Below, one piece after another: positions 60,679-64,000 of a stretch of 64,000 nt of DNA. A program made the translations under genes and the position numbers. A model generated the notes under the pieces. The model worked only from the letters and a program-made list of their open reading frames with translations. It had not been told where the DNA came from and made no database searches. Source of the DNA: Hymenoscyphus infarciens (Eukaryota; Ascomycota; Leotiomycetes; Helotiales; Helotiaceae). Each line of letters begins with the position of its first letter. Position 1 is the stretch's first letter. Location: contig LLCB01000032.1 in assembly GCA_001414345.1 (NCBI GenBank), forward strand, positions 227,866-291,865. Direction: 5' to 3'.

Positions 60679-61077
60679 GGAGACGTCAATCATAAGAAAG
60701 CTACCAGGAACATGTTCCCGGTAGTTACTCCCACTAGGGTTGAATTTAATCAGATCAGATCGTGGTAGAAGCAAATATGGTTTTAAGGAAAAAACCAAAA
60801 GTAAAACGACAAAGAGGGGTTGAAATGCACAAGGAACAGTAAAAATAAAAAGTCGTAAATAGAATTTCACAAACAGTGAGATCTTACATAGTAAAATGTA
60901 AACATACCATCATCATCCACGATCCAATCCTCATAATCGAAGACTCGAGAGGTAGTGCCATCTCCCCACCAAAGGACTGAAATTTTTTGGGATGAACAGG
61001 ACATTAATGTGGTACAGGCAACTCCATATGATTGCGTGTATCTTCAGCACCAACCTTAAATTTGATTCCATCGTCAT

Positions 61078-61101
61078 GTGGACGGGCCTCTTACCGTCCA
61101 C
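61078..61101. repeat. Hairpin GTGGACGG / CCGTCCAC, copy 4
   Basis: Perfect 8-bp arms with an 8-nt spacer. The right flank, CCTACGGACAATA, resembles the flank of copy 2. Confidence 0.9.
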
Positions 61102-61248
61102 CCTACGGACAATAAGGGGGGCAAGCAACTGTGTCCTCTGGTTTAGGAGGTCTCGGCTGTTGAGTTAACAGTATGCCAGTATTCGTACAATATTATCTCC
61201 GGTGCCTTTCCCAGAATAGATCTAAACACCTACTCTTACAATTCTCTC

Positions 61249-63180
61249 TCACTTCCTATATCCCTCGATAATTCGTTTCAACACCTCAGTCGCTTTCTTG
61301 GGATCAACTCGTCCCGATTTATCCTGTCTCATCATCTTTCCAAGAAGGAAATTGACCTTTCCCTCCTTACCGGATAGAATCTCCTCTACAACCGTCATAT
61401 CTAAAATGCTATTCGCCAACTCAACATACTCGTCATCAGAAAGTGGAATGAACCAAAGACCAGCTTCCTCGATGGCCTCCGCTGCCGATTGTGCAGATAC
61501 TGGTGATAATACCGGTGCGCCTTCCTCCGGTTCTGGAGATTCCACCTCGAAGCTGCCTTTATATAGAATGGAGAGAACCTTTTTGGCCGACGGGCCAGTG
61601 ATGCGATTCTTGTCAAGGTAGGAAACAAGTTCAGCAACTTGCGTGCTGGAAACCCGACAATTGCCATCACTATTCATATCCAATGGATTCTCCTGGTTGG
61701 CATCAGGGTGATTCAAGCCGCCCATCTCATGCAGAACCCAATTTCCAGCGAGGCGGCCGAGCCTTGAAAGGTCTTTCTGGTAGTCATCGGAGCTGCTCGT
61801 TTCTGCTGCCTCTTCGTTGCCTTGGGGATATCCATTAAGCGACATTAGATCATCGACCACATCTCGGAAGAAGTTATACATCCCAGCTTCATGAATCGAA
61901 AGAAGCGACATTGCATCTTTGGTCGTGAGACCAAATTGTTCAGTGAGAATGTTAATCTCCTCATCAGGGAGAACACCCAGGGTTGATTGTAAATGGCTGA
62001 TGAGATCGTCCCCGATAATGACCGGGGCGATATCAGGATCAGGCATGTATCGATAATCAACCTCTCCTTCTTTTCCTCTCAGACGTACTGTATCTTTATG
62101 TCCAATGGTCCAGCCTCTCGTCTCCCCCTCAATAGCACCTCCAGATTCAAGAACTTGAATTTGACGATCCCGTTCGGCGATGATTGCATCTTCTACAGCC
62201 TTGAAACTGCTCAGATTCTTGATCTCGGTTCGTTGTCCAAGTCCCTTCATCCCGGCGTATTCGTGATCCCCATCTCCTGCATCACGGCGCCTCACAGAAA
62301 CGTTGACGTCGGCTCTCAACCCGCCAGATTGCATTCCGAGAACACAAGCATCCACAGCTTTGAGAAGGATCTGTATTTTCCGAACGAATGCAGCTGCTGT
62401 GCTTGGGTGGTGAATTACCGGCAGGGTTATGATCTCAATCAAAGGCAATCCAACACGGTTGAAATCCAACAAATGTATATCGCCTGGCTCAGAAATGGTC
62501 TTGGCGGTGTCTTGCTCCATTTGAACCTGCTTGATGCCGACTTTGATCTCCTCGCCATCTTCCTTTGCGATTCCATCATGAGCGTATAGTGTAATGCAAC
62601 CATCCTTCGCAAATGGTTCGTAGTATTGGGTGATTTGGTAACCAGCAGGTTGATCCCAATGAAAGTAATGTTTTCGATCGAATTTGCTCCGTTTTTGTAT
62701 GTTGCAATTCAAGGCTAGAGCTGCTCGTAAAGCCGGGATTAGAGTCTCTTTTTGAAAAATGGGCATTGAGCCAGGTAGAGCCAGATCAAAATAGGTAACC
62801 TCGGTATTCGGAGTATGGTCTATGGTCGACAATGCATCGGAGAAAAGCTTTCGTTTCGTGTTGAGTTGCGCGTGTATCTCGATTCCAACGGTCAACTCCC
62901 ACTTCTCCAAATTCTGATTGTCGACCTTTGCAACCTTGCCTGTACCTTCTGCCTTTCGACTCTTGGCGTCATCTTTGAGTTGTTTGCGAAATGGAATCGC
63001 TGCAGGCTGGATTGTCGCTTCTGACGTTGTTTGTGACGAAGATTGTGTTTGGTAGTACCTCTTCGAAAGGACGGGTAACCGCTGAACCGTTCTGACCCTA
63101 TTAAGACACCGAGGGCCACCTGATGGTATCTGGCCACCCAAGAGATACCTCCGCAACACACCGGGGGCGATATGTACCAT
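61249..63180 (-). CDS. PET112/GATB: Glutamyl-tRNA(Gln) amidotransferase subunit B, mitochondrial
   Basis: A subunit of the GatFAB/GatCAB transamidosome that converts Glu-tRNA(Gln) to Gln-tRNA(Gln) in mitochondria. Single exon, 643 residues. The N-terminus is Arg-rich and lacks acidic residues for about 40 residues (MVHIAPGVLRRYLLGGQIPS), as in a mitochondrial presequence. GatB landmarks are WELTVGIEIHAQLNTKRKLF, the DLALPGSMP motif, FDRKHYFHWDQPAGYQITQY, DFNRVGLPLIEI, LGMQSGGLRADVNVSVRR, GQRTEIKNLSSFKAVE, EGEVDYRYMPDPDIAPV and the C-terminal helical/YqeY-like tail VNFLLGKMMRQDKSGRVDPK. No lesions are seen. It is larger than bacterial GatB because of the presequence and an acidic insert. Confidence 0.97.
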   Translation of the reverse strand: MVHIAPGVLRRYLLGGQIPSGGPRCLNRVRTVQRLPVLSKRYYQTQSSSQTTSEATIQPAAIPFRKQLKDDAKSRKAEGTGKVAKVDNQNLEKWELTVGIEIHAQLNTKRKLFSDALSTIDHTPNTEVTYFDLALPGSMPIFQKETLIPALRAALALNCNIQKRSKFDRKHYFHWDQPAGYQITQYYEPFAKDGCITLYAHDGIAKEDGEEIKVGIKQVQMEQDTAKTISEPGDIHLLDFNRVGLPLIEIITLPVIHHPSTAAAFVRKIQILLKAVDACVLGMQSGGLRADVNVSVRRRDAGDGDHEYAGMKGLGQRTEIKNLSSFKAVEDAIIAERDRQIQVLESGGAIEGETRGWTIGHKDTVRLRGKEGEVDYRYMPDPDIAPVIIGDDLISHLQSTLGVLPDEEINILTEQFGLTTKDAMSLLSIHEAGMYNFFRDVVDDLMSLNGYPQGNEEAAETSSSDDYQKDLSRLGRLAGNWVLHEMGGLNHPDANQENPLDMNSDGNCRVSSTQVAELVSYLDKNRITGPSAKKVLSILYKGSFEVESPEPEEGAPVLSPVSAQSAAEAIEEAGLWFIPLSDDEYVELANSILDMTVVEEILSGKEGKVNFLLGKMMRQDKSGRVDPKKATEVLKRIIEGYRK

Positions 63181-64000
63181 TGGCGGTCGTGTAATGGGCT
63201 CGAGCCTCGCTGGGCTTGGGTGATAGTCAGAGACTTCAAGGGTGGTTCAATTGGATTGGGCGTCAATCACTCCGCATGGGGGGAGGTATGTTTATTAAAG
63301 GAGGATTCGGAAGATGTGGTTCGGAAGACTCCAGACAGCAGGCGGAGGAAGGACGCCGCTGCAGACAATCACGGGTCTGGGTGGCGCTACGGCGAAAATG
63401 AGGCGAATTGAAGAACGTGGGGTTATATACATGTAATATACATGTACCCCGTAGCAAAGCTGCAGCGTGTACTGCTCTTGGTCACCGGCGTGGTGTTTTT
63501 GTGTGCAATTGCGGGTGAGAGAGGGTGGGGAGAGGTGCGAGATGGTGTCGCCGTGGTGGACGATGACGCTGCGTTGGCGTCGTGTTTCCTAGGTATTGGT
63601 CGTGGAAGATTACGCGCGATGCGACTTCCTGGGAGGTTGAGTAGAAAGGAAGCACGTCGCCCAGTTTGGAAAGAGAGGAAAGGATGAGTGAGGAGTAGTC
63701 GCTAGTGCTGTCGATAGTGCTGCTGTCGATAGTGCTGCTGTCGATAGTGCTGCCTTCGTCAGTCGACCTCTTCTTCTCTTCAATTGACCTCGACGTGGTC
63801 GTTTTCTTCGCGCGTTGGAAGAGTGAGGAGTGAGGGAGTTGGTGGTGTTGTCCCTTCTAAAAGTAAGCTTAGGTTGTCACTGGCCTCAGCCAGGCCATCG
63901 ACACGGGCACTTCCAGGCTTCTTCGGCCCGCGGCCCGCAGATCGCTTAGTAAATCCCCGCAACCCCCACTCCCCCCTTCCCCCCCCTCTTAACATTATAG
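63181..64000. other. Terminal intergenic region
   Basis: The promoter of GatB. TACATGTA palindromes occur twice near 63426-63444. A 15-bp tandem repeat lies at 63705-63754. A minus-strand frame at 63780-63995 is GC-rich and shows no family signal; I do not call it. Confidence 0.4.
63705..63754. repeat. 15-bp tandem repeat
   Basis: The unit GTGCTGCTGTCGATA is repeated about three times (the first copy is 3 nt shorter). Confidence 0.85.

Larger units (their letters stand above)
59677..61248. other. Unassigned region with four related hairpins
   Basis: No gene model closes. Minus-strand coding-like pieces include YLSSLRL-overlapping GDGTTSRVFDYEDWIVDDDG before a GTATGT donor (about 60960-60905), FLMIDVSQVDGANVFVHLKL (about 60700-60630) and SGFIGWGDRRSLGSLVFYGG with YNVVVTRKGVGSAFEFDVTV (about 60600-60470). 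They sit in different frames and no family is recognised. Four GTGGACG/CGTCCAC inverted repeats occur (separate entries), and an A-run next to a G-run lies at about 60399-60422. Confidence 0.4.

Noticed and set aside
63780..63995. Minus-strand ORF at the right edge
   Set aside because: GC-rich, low-complexity translation with no recognisable motif; a gene outside the window may begin here but cannot be supported.

Overview
The window reads as nuclear DNA of a filamentous ascomycete. Its genes carry short introns of about 46 to 220 bp with GT..AG ends and CTAAC-like branch sites. Several are diagnostic fungal families: a POM152 nucleoporin, a Whi5/Nrm1 repressor, JJJ1, a PPE1 methylesterase, an SPX-RING ligase, a YIL108W-type metallopeptidase and a yeast-type amino acid permease. 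A long AT-saturated block without any open frame looks like repeat-induced point mutation (RIP). Family resemblance suggests Leotiomycetes/Helotiales; that is an inference and was not tested.

Layout. 1-3.1 kb: three tandem BTB/POZ genes, the first cut by the window edge and the second apparently decayed. 3.3-7.1 kb: an RPAP1/Rba50-like factor and a Gln/Pro-rich coiled-coil protein that needs a 6-base coding first exon. 8.8-11 kb: wreckage of a membrane-protein gene. 11.5-15.1 kb: an amino acid permease and a small GPI-anchored-type secreted protein. 16.2-21.3 kb: protein phosphatase methylesterase and a metallopeptidase-jacalin protein. 22-26.8 kb: a MITE-like inverted repeat, short tandem repeats, an Nrm1/Whi5 gene and a degenerate TAGCTTACTT array. 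26.9-33.5 kb: POM152 and a UCH37-type deubiquitinase. 34.5-41.9 kb: an F-box/SirB1/YccV protein, an SPX-RING protein ending in a CaaX box, and JJJ1. 42.3-43.9 kb: a cytochrome P450 pseudogene. 44.2-48.1 kb: a small basic protein, a membrane alpha/beta-hydrolase and an orphan ORF. 49-52.2 kb: a multi-exon orphan gene with an Arg-Gly tail and apparent frameshifts. 52.2-59.7 kb: a GH3 beta-glucosidase gene wrecked by a 5.3-kb AT-rich insertion. 59.7-61.2 kb: unassigned sequence with four related hairpins. 61.2-63.2 kb: mitochondrial GatB.

The intact genes are mostly unlinked housekeeping functions: transcription, nuclear pore, ribosome biogenesis, PP2A methylation, ubiquitin and phosphate signalling, and mitochondrial translation. 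They do not form a pathway cluster. The unusual material is in the decay zones. The best candidate for something undescribed is the insertion at 53410-58760. It is a 4.9-kb element followed head-to-tail by a 0.4-kb deletion derivative sharing both its ends. The same hexamer, AAATGG or its RIP-mutated form, sits at both outer edges and at the junction. That arrangement recalls elements that integrate as circles, such as Cryptons, rather than TIR or LTR transposons.
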